This document shows, piece by piece, positions 42,863-51,049 of a stretch of DNA of 64,000 bases (the stretch's first letter is position 1; each line of letters begins with the position of its first letter). The notes below the pieces were generated by a model. That model worked only from the letters and a program-made list of their open reading frames with translations, was not told the origin of the DNA and made no database searches. The position numbers and the translations under genes were made by a program. The stretch is from Histidinibacterium lentulum (GTDB taxonomy: Bacteria; Pseudomonadota; Alphaproteobacteria; Rhodobacterales; Rhodobacteraceae). The stretch lies in contig NZ_ML119089.1 in the NCBI RefSeq assembly GCF_003789055.1, positions 124,001 to 188,000 on the forward strand. Reading direction: 5' to 3'.

Positions 42863-44656
42863 TCAGTGACCCTTGGTCACGAGGACATAGGTTCCGGGTG
42901 CCGGAGCGAGGGGTTCGTGCTCCGAATCCCCCGGTTCCCGCGCGGGCACCATGGGTCCGGAGCGGGGCGCGAGCCAGGCTTCCCAGCGCGGCCACCAGGA
43001 GCCTTCCTCGTACTGCGCGGTCCCGCGCCAGTCCTCCGCCGCGAGGCTGAGGTCCGGGTTGACGTAGTGGCCGTACTTCTTCTTCGAGGGCGGATTGACG
43101 ATGCCGGCGATATGCCCGCTCTCGGAGAGAATGAAGGTCTTCTCCCCGGAACCCATCTTCTGGACGCCGCGGTAGCTGCTCTTCCAGGCGGCGATGTGGT
43201 CGGTCTCGCAGGCGATGGCGCAGACCGGGACGGTGACGTCGGAGATGTGGACGGTCTCGCCCGCCACGTCGAAGCCGGTCGTGGCGAGCCGGTCCTGCTG
43301 GCAGAGCCCGCGCAGGTATTCCACGGCCATGGTGGCGGGCAGGTTGGTCCCGTCGCCGTTCCAGTAGAGCAGGTCGAAGGCCGGCGGCGGCTCGCCCATC
43401 ATGTAGCTCTTGATCGCGGGCTGGTAGATCAGGTCGTTCGAGCGCAGGAACGAGAAGGTGCGGCTCATGTAGAAACTGTCGAGATACCCCGCGCGGGTCA
43501 CCTCCTCCTCGATCCCGTCGACGAAATCGTCGTCGAGAAACACGCCCACCTCGCCCTGGTCGGAGAAATCGGTGAGCGTGGTGAAGAAGGTGGCGGAGGC
43601 CACGCTTTCGTCGCCGCGCGCCTTCATGACGCCGAGCGTCAGCGACAGGGTGGTTCCGGCGATGCAATAGCCGATGGCGTTGACCTTGTCCGTGCCGCAG
43701 ATCGCCTTCACTTCGCGGAGCGCGGCCAGGTACCCGTCCTCGACATAGTCGGTGAGGGAGATGTCGCGGTAGCCGGCGTCGGGATTGGCCCAGGACACGA
43801 CGAAGAGCGTGTATCCTTGATCCACGATCCACTTGATCAGGCTGTTCTTCTCCTTGAGGTCGAGGATGTAGAACTTGTTGATCCAGGGCGGAAAGATCAC
43901 CAGAGGGATCTCGTGCACTTCCTCTGTGGAGGGGCTGTACTGGATCAGTTCGAAGAGGTGGTTTCGCCAGACCACCTCGCCCGGCGTTGTGGCGAGGTTC
44001 TCGCCGACCCTGAAGGCGTCGCGGTCCGCGAGCGTGACGATCAGCTCGCCGTCGTTGCGCTCGAGGTCGGCCACGAGGTTCTCCAGCCCCTTCACGAGGC
44101 TTTCGCCTTCGGTCTCGACGGCGCGGGCGAGGGCCTCGGGATTGGTGCCGAGGAAATTCGCGGGGCTGAACATGTCGACGATCTGGCGGCTGAAATACTC
44201 CAGCCGGCGCTTGTCGGCGGGATCGAGCGCGTCGAGGTCCCGCACGGCGGTATCGACGGCCTCGGCGTTGAGCTGGTACTGCTGCTTGATGAAGTTGAAG
44301 AAGGGGTGGTTCTGCCACAGCTCGCCGGCGAAGCGCCGGTCGGCGGGGCCCGGGTCCGGGGGCGCGGCGAAACGTCCCGAGGCGAGCGATTTCTGCGCCT
44401 CGACATAGTGACGCAGGGTCTTGCCCCAATAGCCCACCTGATGCTCGATGATCTTGGCGGGGTTCTGCATCATCTCCGTCATGTAAGCCGCGGCGGCCTT
44501 GGCATAAAGTTCCTGGCTCGGCCCCTGCAGGGAGGGTGGCACGCTCCGCTTCGTCGCGAAGGCGCTCACCAGCCGCTGGCTCAGTTCCTCGATCCGCGCG
44601 ATGTTCTCCTCCAGCCGGCCGAGGGCCGTGCCGGGCTCGGAACTTTCAGTTGTCAT
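42863..44656 (-). CDS. phaC: Class I polyhydroxyalkanoate synthase
   Basis: A 597-residue enzyme that polymerises 3-hydroxybutyryl-CoA into PHB at granules. The catalytic triad is Cys331 in the lipase-like box GYCIAG, Asp486 (ACETDHIAAW) and His515 (ESGHIAGIV). The N-terminal domain (about 110-270, WQNHPFFNFIKQQY to PPWINKFYILDL) is the class I type, needed for dimerisation. Length fits class I (no PhaE or PhaR subunit required). It is divergent from phaZ and upstream of the phasin gene on the same strand. Confidence 0.97.
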   Translation of the reverse strand: MTTESSEPGTALGRLEENIARIEELSQRLVSAFATKRSVPPSLQGPSQELYAKAAAAYMTEMMQNPAKIIEHQVGYWGKTLRHYVEAQKSLASGRFAAPPDPGPADRRFAGELWQNHPFFNFIKQQYQLNAEAVDTAVRDLDALDPADKRRLEYFSRQIVDMFSPANFLGTNPEALARAVETEGESLVKGLENLVADLERNDGELIVTLADRDAFRVGENLATTPGEVVWRNHLFELIQYSPSTEEVHEIPLVIFPPWINKFYILDLKEKNSLIKWIVDQGYTLFVVSWANPDAGYRDISLTDYVEDGYLAALREVKAICGTDKVNAIGYCIAGTTLSLTLGVMKARGDESVASATFFTTLTDFSDQGEVGVFLDDDFVDGIEEEVTRAGYLDSFYMSRTFSFLRSNDLIYQPAIKSYMMGEPPPAFDLLYWNGDGTNLPATMAVEYLRGLCQQDRLATTGFDVAGETVHISDVTVPVCAIACETDHIAAWKSSYRGVQKMGSGEKTFILSESGHIAGIVNPPSKKKYGHYVNPDLSLAAEDWRGTAQYEEGSWWPRWEAWLAPRSGPMVPAREPGDSEHEPLAPAPGTYVLVTKGH

Positions 44657-44787
44657 CGCGCGTCCTCCCCCGTAGTTTGCACCTGCAGCATCTGCCGCCG
44701 CTTGTGCTGCGGGTCAATGCGGCCTTACGTGTCGACCATAGGGGCGCGGAGGGGGACGCGCCAACCCCGGCAAGAGGTGTTCCGGCA

Positions 44788-46044
44788 ATGAAATACATGA
44801 TGACCTACGATCTCATGGAGAGCGTCAGGAACACGAACCAGTGGCTGGGGTCCACGGCCCGGGCCATGGGCAGCTACCCGCTGATGGCGATGAACCCGGC
44901 CATGGGCCTCCTGAAGGCCTGGGGCGAGGTGACGGAGCGCAGCTTCGGCCGGATGATCGCCAAGCCCGACTGGGGGATCCCGTCGGTCGCGGGCACGGAT
45001 GGCCGGGACCATGTGGTCGCGATCGAGACCGTGGTGCAGAAGCCCTTCGGAAGCCTCATCCATTTCAAGGTCGTCGACCGGCCCGCCAAGTCCCGGCGCA
45101 TCCTGCTGGTGGCGCCGATGTCGGGGCATTATGCGACGCTCCTGCGCAAGACGGTGCTGAGCCTGCTGCCCGACGCCGAGGTCTATGTCACCGACTGGCA
45201 CAATGCCCGCGACATTCCGGTGAGCGCGGGCAAGTTCGACGTGGAGGACTATACCCTCTACCTCGTGGAGTTCATGCGGCACCTCGGCGCCGATCTGCAT
45301 GTGATCGCGATCTGTCAGCCCGCGCCGCTGACGCTGGCCGCCACGGCCTATCTCGCCGAGGACGAGCCCGACGCGCAGCCGCGGTCGCTCACGCTGATCG
45401 GCGGGCCCATCGACCCCGAGGCGAACCACACGGACGTGACCGATTTCGGACGCACGGTGACCATGGGCCAGCTCGAGGAGACGATGATCCAGCGTGTCGG
45501 GTTCAAGTACGCGGGCGTCGGGCGGATGGTCTACCCGGGGCTTCTGCAGCTCGCCTCCTTCATGTCGATGAACGCCTCGACCCATACCAAGGCCTTCACC
45601 AACCAGGTGTTCGCCGTGGCCAAGGGCGATGCGAGCGACCACGACAAGCACAACACCTTCTACGACGAGTATCTCGCCGTGATGGACATGCCGGCGGAGT
45701 TCTACCTCTCGACGGTGGAGCGGGTTTTCAAGGGCCGGGAGATCGCGCGGAACGCGTTCCACGTCGGCGGGCGGCACGTCAATTTCGACAAGATCACCAC
45801 CGTCGCGGTGAAGACCGTGGAGGGCGAGGAGGACGACATCTCCGCGCCCGGCCAGTGTCGTGCCGCGCTCGACCTGCTGGTCGGGCTGCCCGACAAGAAG
45901 AAGGCCTGGCATGTGGAGCCGGGCGCGGGGCATTACGGCATCTTCGCGGGCCGGTCCTGGCGCAACAACATCCGCCCGCTGGTGCTGAACTTCATCGACG
46001 CGAACGCGGGACCGCCGACGGAGAAGTCGGTCGCGGCGGAGTAG
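44788..46044 (+). CDS. phaZ: Intracellular poly(3-hydroxybutyrate) depolymerase
   Basis: A 418-residue enzyme degrading granule PHB. It belongs to the intracellular type with a cysteine nucleophile in place of lipase-box serine: Cys176 in HVIAICQPAP. The catalytic Asp and His regions are near KTVEGEEDDISAPGQ and the C-terminal PGAGHYGIFAGRSW. It has no signal peptide, in agreement with a cytoplasmic role. The ATG at 44788 is preferred over an upstream in-frame start that would overlap phaC. It is divergent from phaC, so the 131-bp gap can carry shared regulation; it contains several TGC-rich half-sites (for example GCAGCATCTGC at 44687). Confidence 0.95.
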   Translation: MKYMMTYDLMESVRNTNQWLGSTARAMGSYPLMAMNPAMGLLKAWGEVTERSFGRMIAKPDWGIPSVAGTDGRDHVVAIETVVQKPFGSLIHFKVVDRPAKSRRILLVAPMSGHYATLLRKTVLSLLPDAEVYVTDWHNARDIPVSAGKFDVEDYTLYLVEFMRHLGADLHVIAICQPAPLTLAATAYLAEDEPDAQPRSLTLIGGPIDPEANHTDVTDFGRTVTMGQLEETMIQRVGFKYAGVGRMVYPGLLQLASFMSMNASTHTKAFTNQVFAVAKGDASDHDKHNTFYDEYLAVMDMPAEFYLSTVERVFKGREIARNAFHVGGRHVNFDKITTVAVKTVEGEEDDISAPGQCRAALDLLVGLPDKKKAWHVEPGAGHYGIFAGRSWRNNIRPLVLNFIDANAGPPTEKSVAAE

Positions 46045-46046
46045 GG

Positions 46047-46409
46047 TCAGCCGGGAGGCGCAGGTTCCCACAGCTCGATGGGGTTACCCTCCGGGTCGTG
46101 GATGCGGGCGAAGCGGCCAACCTCGCTGTCCCATTCCGCGCGGGTTTCCGCGGCGATGTCGAGCGAGGCCAGATGGGCCAGCATCTCATCGAGATCGCGC
46201 ACACGGAAATTGAGCATGAAGGCCTGGCTGCGACGGCCGAAATACTCCGTCCCCTCGTCGAACGGCATGAAGACGGTCGGCCCCGCCTCCTGCATCCAGG
46301 GGCCTCCCTTGAAGGCCACGCCCAGCACGCGGTCGTACCACTCCGTCAGGCCCTCCGGGTCACGGGCGCGGAAGAAGACCCCGCCAAGTCCGGTCACTCT
46401 GGCTGCCAT
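46047..46409 (-). CDS. VOC superfamily (glyoxalase/bleomycin resistance-like) protein
   Basis: A 120-residue single VOC module pair. Strands FFRARDPEGLTEWYDRVLGVAFKGG at the start and RFARIHDPEGNPIELWEPAP at the end carry the metal-site layout; Glu in IELWEP is a usual ligand. The start at 46409 follows GAGGGAG. Such proteins range from glyoxalase I-like enzymes to drug-binding proteins, and the substrate is unknown. Its stop lies 2 bp from that of phaZ (convergent). Confidence 0.85.
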   Translation of the reverse strand: MAARVTGLGGVFFRARDPEGLTEWYDRVLGVAFKGGPWMQEAGPTVFMPFDEGTEYFGRRSQAFMLNFRVRDLDEMLAHLASLDIAAETRAEWDSEVGRFARIHDPEGNPIELWEPAPPG

Positions 46410-46468
46410 GGGCGCTCCCTCGACTGATGACTTCAGACTGCCATCCCCGCAGACCATCGGGCAAGAGG

Positions 46469-46921
46469 TCAGGCGCGGGCATCCTTGGGGCTGCCCATGA
46501 CCATGTAGCTGGTGATCGACCGGACATGGGGCACGACGCCCAGCCGGTCGGTGTGGAAGGCCTTGTAGGCGGCGAGATCCGCCGTCTCGACCCGCAGCAG
46601 GTATTCGAAGGCGCCCGCGATGTTGTGGCATTCGACCACCTCGGGGGCGGCATGCATGGCGCGCTCGAAGGTTTCCTGTGCGGCCTTGGTGTGCTCCGAC
46701 AGGCCCACGGCGACGTAGACGGCAAAGCCCCGGCCCGTCTGCGCCGGATCGAGCCGGGCGCGATAGCCGCGGACCACGCCGCGGCGTTCCAGCTCCTGCA
46801 CCCGCCGCAGACAGGCCGAAGGGGAGAGACCCACCCTGTCGGCCAGCGCCTGGTTCGTGAGTCGCGCCTCATGGGAGAGGGTCTGCAATATCCTGCGGTC
46901 TATGGCATCCAGTTCGGGCAT
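46469..46921 (-). CDS. Lrp/AsnC family transcriptional regulator
   Basis: A 150-residue regulator. The N-terminal helix-turn-helix (about residues 5-55, LDAIDRRILQTLSHEARLTNQALADRVGLSPSACLRRVQELE) is followed by an RAM effector domain (about 70-145). It is divergent from a LysE-type exporter across 73 bp, the arrangement in which such regulators typically activate export when the amino acid is in excess. A perfect palindrome GCAAATTTGC (46948-46957) lies in the gap and could be its operator. Confidence 0.92.
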   Translation of the reverse strand: MPELDAIDRRILQTLSHEARLTNQALADRVGLSPSACLRRVQELERRGVVRGYRARLDPAQTGRGFAVYVAVGLSEHTKAAQETFERAMHAAPEVVECHNIAGAFEYLLRVETADLAAYKAFHTDRLGVVPHVRSITSYMVMGSPKDARA

Positions 46922-46947
46922 TTGTTGCAGATTATCGGCGCGGGGCC

Positions 46948-46957
46948 GCAAATTTGC
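46948..46957. promoter_or_regulatory. Candidate Lrp-type operator
   Basis: GCAAATTTGC, a perfect 10-bp AT-centred palindrome in the 73-bp gap between the Lrp/AsnC gene and the LysE gene. A related half TTTGTTGCAG overlaps the Lrp start. AT-rich dyads are usual for this family. Confidence 0.35.
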
Positions 46958-46994
46958 AAGCCTTCGCCAGTGGGGGACGGGTAGATCCGGCGGC

Positions 46995-47591
46995 ATGACA
47001 CCCGATCTGATCCTTGCCCTCACCGGCTTCGCCATCGCCACGACCTTCAGCCCCGGGCCGAACAACGTGATGCTGATGGCCTCCGGCGCCAATTTCGGCC
47101 TGCGGCGCAGCGTGCCGCACATGGCCGGCATCGGTCTCGGGGTGATGTCGCTGGTCGCGGCCTCAGGCGCGGGACTGGCGCGGCTCTTCGATCTCTGGGA
47201 CTGGCTGCGGCCCGTGCTGGCGGTCGCGGCGGGGCTATACCTGCTCTATCTCGCGTGGCGGATCGCCACGGCCGCGCCGAAGCTGAAGAACAGCGAGCCC
47301 GCGGGCCGGCCGCTGACGCTGTGGCAGGCGGCGGCCTTTCAATGGGTGAACCCGAAGGCCTGGGCGATGGCGGTCTCTGCCACCACCCTCTACCTACCCG
47401 ACCGGGGGATGGGGTCGCTGGCCGTGGGGGTGCTGGTCTTCGGGCTGGTGTCGGTGCCCTCGACGCTCATCTGGACGAGCTTCGGGCGAGCGGTGGGGCG
47501 CTGGCTGACCTCGCCGGAGCGATTGAGGGGATTCAACCGGGTGATGGCGGGGCTGATCGTGCTGTCGCTGGTGCCGATCGTGCTGGGATAG
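46995..47591 (+). CDS. LysE family amino acid exporter
   Basis: A 198-residue membrane protein of the LysE/RhtB family with about six hydrophobic segments. The N-terminal signature FAIATTFSPGPNNVMLMASGANFGLRRSVPHMAGIGLG and FQWVNPKAWAMAVSATTLYL are family landmarks. Exports an amino acid or derivative that cannot be identified here. Regulation is probably by the divergent Lrp/AsnC protein. Confidence 0.92.
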   Translation: MTPDLILALTGFAIATTFSPGPNNVMLMASGANFGLRRSVPHMAGIGLGVMSLVAASGAGLARLFDLWDWLRPVLAVAAGLYLLYLAWRIATAAPKLKNSEPAGRPLTLWQAAAFQWVNPKAWAMAVSATTLYLPDRGMGSLAVGVLVFGLVSVPSTLIWTSFGRAVGRWLTSPERLRGFNRVMAGLIVLSLVPIVLG

Positions 47592-47595
47592 GGAA

Positions 47596-47656
47596 GGTGG
47601 GTTGGAAACCCACCCTACTTGCGGGGGTCGGGGGCGAGGTGGGCTGGAAACCCACC
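47596..47656. repeat. Pair of related hairpins between lysE-type and photolyase-like genes
   Basis: Copy 1: GGTGGGTT pairs with AACCCACC (47596-47614). Copy 2: GGTGGG pairs with CCCACC (47638-47656). Both share the core GGTGGG-T/C-TGGAAACCCACCC. They lie between two converging genes and can act as bidirectional terminators. Confidence 0.6.
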
Positions 47657-47667
47657 CGACCCGGAGA

Positions 47668-48846
47668 TCAGGCGCTGGCGGCGTCCTGCAGCCGGTCCAC
47701 CAGCTTCGGGATCCGATCCTTGAACTTGAAGAAGCCCTTCGTGGCGTGGGGCCAGGCTGCGGCGTCGGAGGCGCGCAGGACCATGCGCAGGGGCAGGCCC
47801 GCGGCGCGGGCGGCCTCGAGCCTGTCTCGGGCGGGGCCCACGGGCGCCCAGGGGCTGACGACCTGGGCCAGGCCATGCTCCCGCGCCCAGTCGGCAAGAT
47901 CGTCGGGGCGCGAGACCGCGGCGGCCCCGCCCAGCCGGGCGAGGGTGTCGGCGATGGCGCCCTCGGTGAAGGCAAGGACATTTTGCGAGACGGCGAGCGG
48001 GCTGCGGTCCCCTGCCCCCGGGACCACCGCGATGGCTGCCGGAGCGGGCGCCCGGTCCAGCACGAAGCCGGGCGAGAGGTCGTCCTCGTGAAGGATGAGC
48101 CCGGTGCGCAGGCCCGGGGTCACGCTGTCGCCCTCCGGCGCCGGGCCGGGGGCGGGGTTCGGCGGCGCCTCGAGGGGCGCTGCGTGGCTGGCAAGGCCCG
48201 CGGGACGGAAGCGGAATTCGGTGTACTGCGCGATGTTGGAGGCGCGGGCGACGTAGGTCTTTCCCGGAGTCTGGATGCCCGCCACCCAGCGCCAGCCCAG
48301 GGTGTTCGACGCGGGGTCGCCGTCGATGAGGTGACGCAGGAAGAAATCCGCCCCGAGCGCCCAGGGCAGGCGCAGGGTGAAGCACCAGATCGAGGCGAAC
48401 CACATGCGGGCGTGGTTGTGCAGGTAGCCCGTCTCCGCCAGCTCCCGCGCCCAGTGGTCGAAGCCGTCGATGCCGGTCTCGCCGCGGCAGGCGGCCTCCC
48501 AGTCGGCCCGCAGGCCGGCCTCGGACTGCACCCGGTCGAGGCCGCGGCGGACCTCGGCGCGGTAGTGCAGCCAGACCGAGGGGCGCATTTCCAGCCAGCC
48601 CTTCCAGTATGTGCGCCAGAAGACCTCCTGCAGGAACTTCTCGACCGCAGAGGGCGCGTGGCGGGCGAGGACCGCCCGCACCACCTCGTCCTCGGTCACG
48701 AGGCGGTGGCGGATCCAGGGCGACAGGCCCGAGACATGGGGATGTCCGGGAAGGTCGTAGTTGCGCAGCCGGGCATAGGCGCCCGCCTGCGGCACGAAGT
48801 CCTCGAGCCGGGCGAGACCGGCGGCGCGGGTGGGCTCCAACGTCAT
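47668..48846 (-). CDS. Cryptochrome/photolyase-related FAD protein with reversed domain order
   Basis: A 392-residue protein. The N-terminal part (about 10-235) is a photolyase FAD-binding domain: SGLSPWIRHRLV, FLQEVFWRTYWKGW, then GETGIDGFDHWARELAETGYLHNHARMWFAS and DGDPASNTLGWRWVAG, matching the order G-x-TG-x-P-x-VDA, HNRxRM and the D-x-D-x-A-x-N segment of photolyases. There is no alpha/beta domain before it. Instead, residues about 255-392 look like that domain: GLILHEDDLSP, then AIAVVP, two helices, VVSPWAPVGPARDRL, and WPHATKGFFKFKDRIPKL resembling the YKVFTPF linker. Repair activity is unknown. The protein is shorter than photolyases (about 470). Confidence 0.75.
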   Translation of the reverse strand: MTLEPTRAAGLARLEDFVPQAGAYARLRNYDLPGHPHVSGLSPWIRHRLVTEDEVVRAVLARHAPSAVEKFLQEVFWRTYWKGWLEMRPSVWLHYRAEVRRGLDRVQSEAGLRADWEAACRGETGIDGFDHWARELAETGYLHNHARMWFASIWCFTLRLPWALGADFFLRHLIDGDPASNTLGWRWVAGIQTPGKTYVARASNIAQYTEFRFRPAGLASHAAPLEAPPNPAPGPAPEGDSVTPGLRTGLILHEDDLSPGFVLDRAPAPAAIAVVPGAGDRSPLAVSQNVLAFTEGAIADTLARLGGAAAVSRPDDLADWAREHGLAQVVSPWAPVGPARDRLEAARAAGLPLRMVLRASDAAAWPHATKGFFKFKDRIPKLVDRLQDAASA

Positions 48847-48909
48847 GGCCTGCGAGCTAGACCGCCCTCCGCCCGCGCCAAGGCGTCACGCAAGGGTGCG
48901 GGACGCATT

Positions 48910-48937
48910 CTTGAACCCCCCTCGCCACACCCCTAAG
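48910..48937 (+). promoter_or_regulatory. Candidate heat-shock (RpoH-type) promoter of clpP
   Basis: CTTGAA (48910-48915), 15-nt spacer, CCCTAAG (48931-48937), 50 nt before the clpP start. The -35 box matches the RpoH consensus and clpP is a classic member of that regulon; the -10 box is only partial. Confidence 0.5.
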
Positions 48938-48987
48938 ACTCTGCCGAGGGCTCGCGCCCAGAACATGACCGCGAGAGAGGCAGGACG

Positions 48988-49611
48988 ATGCAAGACCCCT
49001 ATGAGACGTACATGAACCTCGTTCCGATGGTGGTCGAGCAGACCAGCCGGGGCGAGCGCGCCTACGACATCTTCTCGCGCCTCCTGAAGGAGCGGATCAT
49101 CTTCCTGAACGGGCCCGTCCACGACGGGATGGCGAGCCTCGTGGTGGCGCAGCTGCTGCACCTCGAGAGCGAGAACCCGAAGAAGGAAATCTCGATGTAC
49201 ATCAACAGCCCCGGCGGCGTGGTGACATCGGGCCTGTCGATCTACGACACGATGCAGTACGTCCGGCCCCCGGTGGCGACGCTGGTGATCGGCCAGGCCG
49301 CCTCCATGGGCTCTCTGCTGCTGACGGCTGGCGAGCCCGGCATGCGGCGCTCCCTGCCCAACAGCCGGATCATGGTCCACCAGCCCTCGGGCGGCTACCA
49401 GGGGCAGGCCACCGACATCATGATCCACGCGGAGGAGACGCTGAAGCTGAAGCGCCGCCTGAACGAGATCTACGTCAAGCACACCGGCCAGGCCCTGAAG
49501 AAGGTCGAGAGCGCCCTAGAGCGGGACAACTTCATGTCGCCCGAGGAAGCCCGCGACTGGGGCCTCATCGACGAGATCGTCGAGAACCGGCCCAAGGCGG
49601 CCGAGAGCTGA
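48988..49611 (+). CDS. clpP: ATP-dependent Clp protease proteolytic subunit
   Basis: A 207-residue serine protease forming the double-heptamer chamber used by ClpX and ClpA. The triad is Ser106 (GQAASMGS), His131 ([10 protein letters not shown]) and Asp180 (ALERDNFM). It lacks a long propeptide; the first residues ([18 protein letters not shown]) suggest limited N-terminal processing. The partner clpX follows after 131 nt, the standard order. A heat-shock promoter candidate is upstream. Confidence 0.97.
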   Translation: MQDPYETYMNLVPMVVEQTSRGERAYDIFSRLLKERIIFLNGPVHDGMASLVVAQLLHLESENPKKEISMYINSPGGVVTSGLSIYDTMQYVRPPVATLVIGQAASMGSLLLTAGEPGMRRSLPNSRIMVHQPSGGYQGQATDIMIHAEETLKLKRRLNEIYVKHTGQALKKVESALERDNFMSPEEARDWGLIDEIVENRPKAAES

Positions 49612-49742
49612 TCCCCGCGGACGCGATCGGGCAGCAGTCGCGGCGCCGCCAATTTCGCGTTGTCCCCCCCTCCTCCACGTCCTAGGGTGGGGGGACGGGC
49701 AGACGACCGGACGACCGAAGAAGACGCCAAGGGATTAACGAC

Positions 49743-51011
49743 ATGGCGAACGCGTCAGGCAGTGACGGCAAGAACACGCTCTATTGCAGCTTCTGCGGCA
49801 AGAGCCAGCACGAGGTCCGCAAGCTGATTGCGGGGCCGACCGTCTTCATCTGCGACGAATGCGTCGAGCTCTGCATGGACATCATCCGCGAGGAGACCAA
49901 GACCTCCGGGCTCAAGTCCTCCGACGGCGTGCCGACGCCGCGGGAGATATGCGATGTTCTTGACGATTACGTGATCGGACAGTTCCACGCGAAGCGGGTG
50001 CTCTCGGTCGCGGTGCACAACCATTACAAGCGCCTGAACCATGCCGGCAAATCCGACATCGAGCTGGCAAAGTCGAACATCCTGCTGATCGGCCCCACCG
50101 GCTGCGGCAAGACGCTCCTGGCGCAGACGCTGGCGCGGATCCTCGACGTGCCCTTCACCATGGCGGACGCCACCACGCTGACCGAGGCGGGATATGTCGG
50201 GGAGGATGTCGAGAACATCATCCTCAAGCTGCTGCAGGCCAGCGAGTACAACGTCGAACGCGCCCAGCGCGGGATCGTCTACATCGACGAGGTCGACAAG
50301 ATCACCCGCAAGTCCGACAACCCGTCAATAACGCGCGACGTGTCGGGCGAGGGCGTGCAGCAGGCGCTCCTGAAGATCATGGAGGGCACCGTGGCCTCGG
50401 TGCCGCCCCAGGGAGGGCGCAAGCATCCGCAGCAGGAATTCCTGCAGGTGGACACGACGAACATCCTCTTCATCTGCGGCGGGGCCTTCGCCGGGCTCGA
50501 CAAGATCATCGCCCAGCGCGGCAAGGGCTCGGCCATGGGCTTCGGCGCCGAGGTGCGGGACGTGGAGGATCGGGGCGTCGGCGAGGTGTTCAAGGAGCTC
50601 GAGCCCGAGGACCTGCTGAAGTTCGGCCTCATCCCGGAATTCGTCGGGCGCCTGCCGGTCATCGCCACGCTCGAGGACCTCGACGAACCGGCGCTGGTCA
50701 CGATCCTGACCCAGCCGAAGAACGCCCTCGTGAAGCAGTACCAGCGCCTGTTCGAGCTGGAGGACGCCCGCCTGACCTTCACAGACGACGCGCTCGTGGC
50801 GATCGCCAAGCGGGCGATCGCACGGAAGACCGGGGCGCGCGGCCTCAGGTCGATCATGGAGGATATCCTGCTCGACACGATGTTCGACCTGCCGGGCATG
50901 GAGGGCGTCGACGAGGTGGTGGTCAATGAGGAGGCCGTGACCCCTGACGGCGCGCCGCTGATGATCTACGCGGACGAGCGCAAGAAGAAGGACACCGCCT
51001 CGGTCGGCTGA
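49743..51011 (+). CDS. clpX: ATP-dependent Clp protease ATP-binding subunit ClpX
   Basis: A 422-residue AAA+ unfoldase that feeds substrates to ClpP. The N-terminal zinc domain has Cys15, Cys18, Cys37 and Cys40. The AAA+ core has Walker A ([15 protein letters not shown]), Walker B ([11 protein letters not shown]), the pore loop [10 protein letters not shown], and the IGF-like ClpP-binding loop ([12 protein letters not shown] is the adjacent RKH-region landmark), ending with sensor 2 [15 protein letters not shown]. Length is normal. Confidence 0.97.
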   Translation: MANASGSDGKNTLYCSFCGKSQHEVRKLIAGPTVFICDECVELCMDIIREETKTSGLKSSDGVPTPREICDVLDDYVIGQFHAKRVLSVAVHNHYKRLNHAGKSDIELAKSNILLIGPTGCGKTLLAQTLARILDVPFTMADATTLTEAGYVGEDVENIILKLLQASEYNVERAQRGIVYIDEVDKITRKSDNPSITRDVSGEGVQQALLKIMEGTVASVPPQGGRKHPQQEFLQVDTTNILFICGGAFAGLDKIIAQRGKGSAMGFGAEVRDVEDRGVGEVFKELEPEDLLKFGLIPEFVGRLPVIATLEDLDEPALVTILTQPKNALVKQYQRLFELEDARLTFTDDALVAIAKRAIARKTGARGLRSIMEDILLDTMFDLPGMEGVDEVVVNEEAVTPDGAPLMIYADERKKKDTASVG

Positions 51012-51049
51012 CGGGCCGCCCCCGCGCGATGACGTGACGACGCCGGGCC

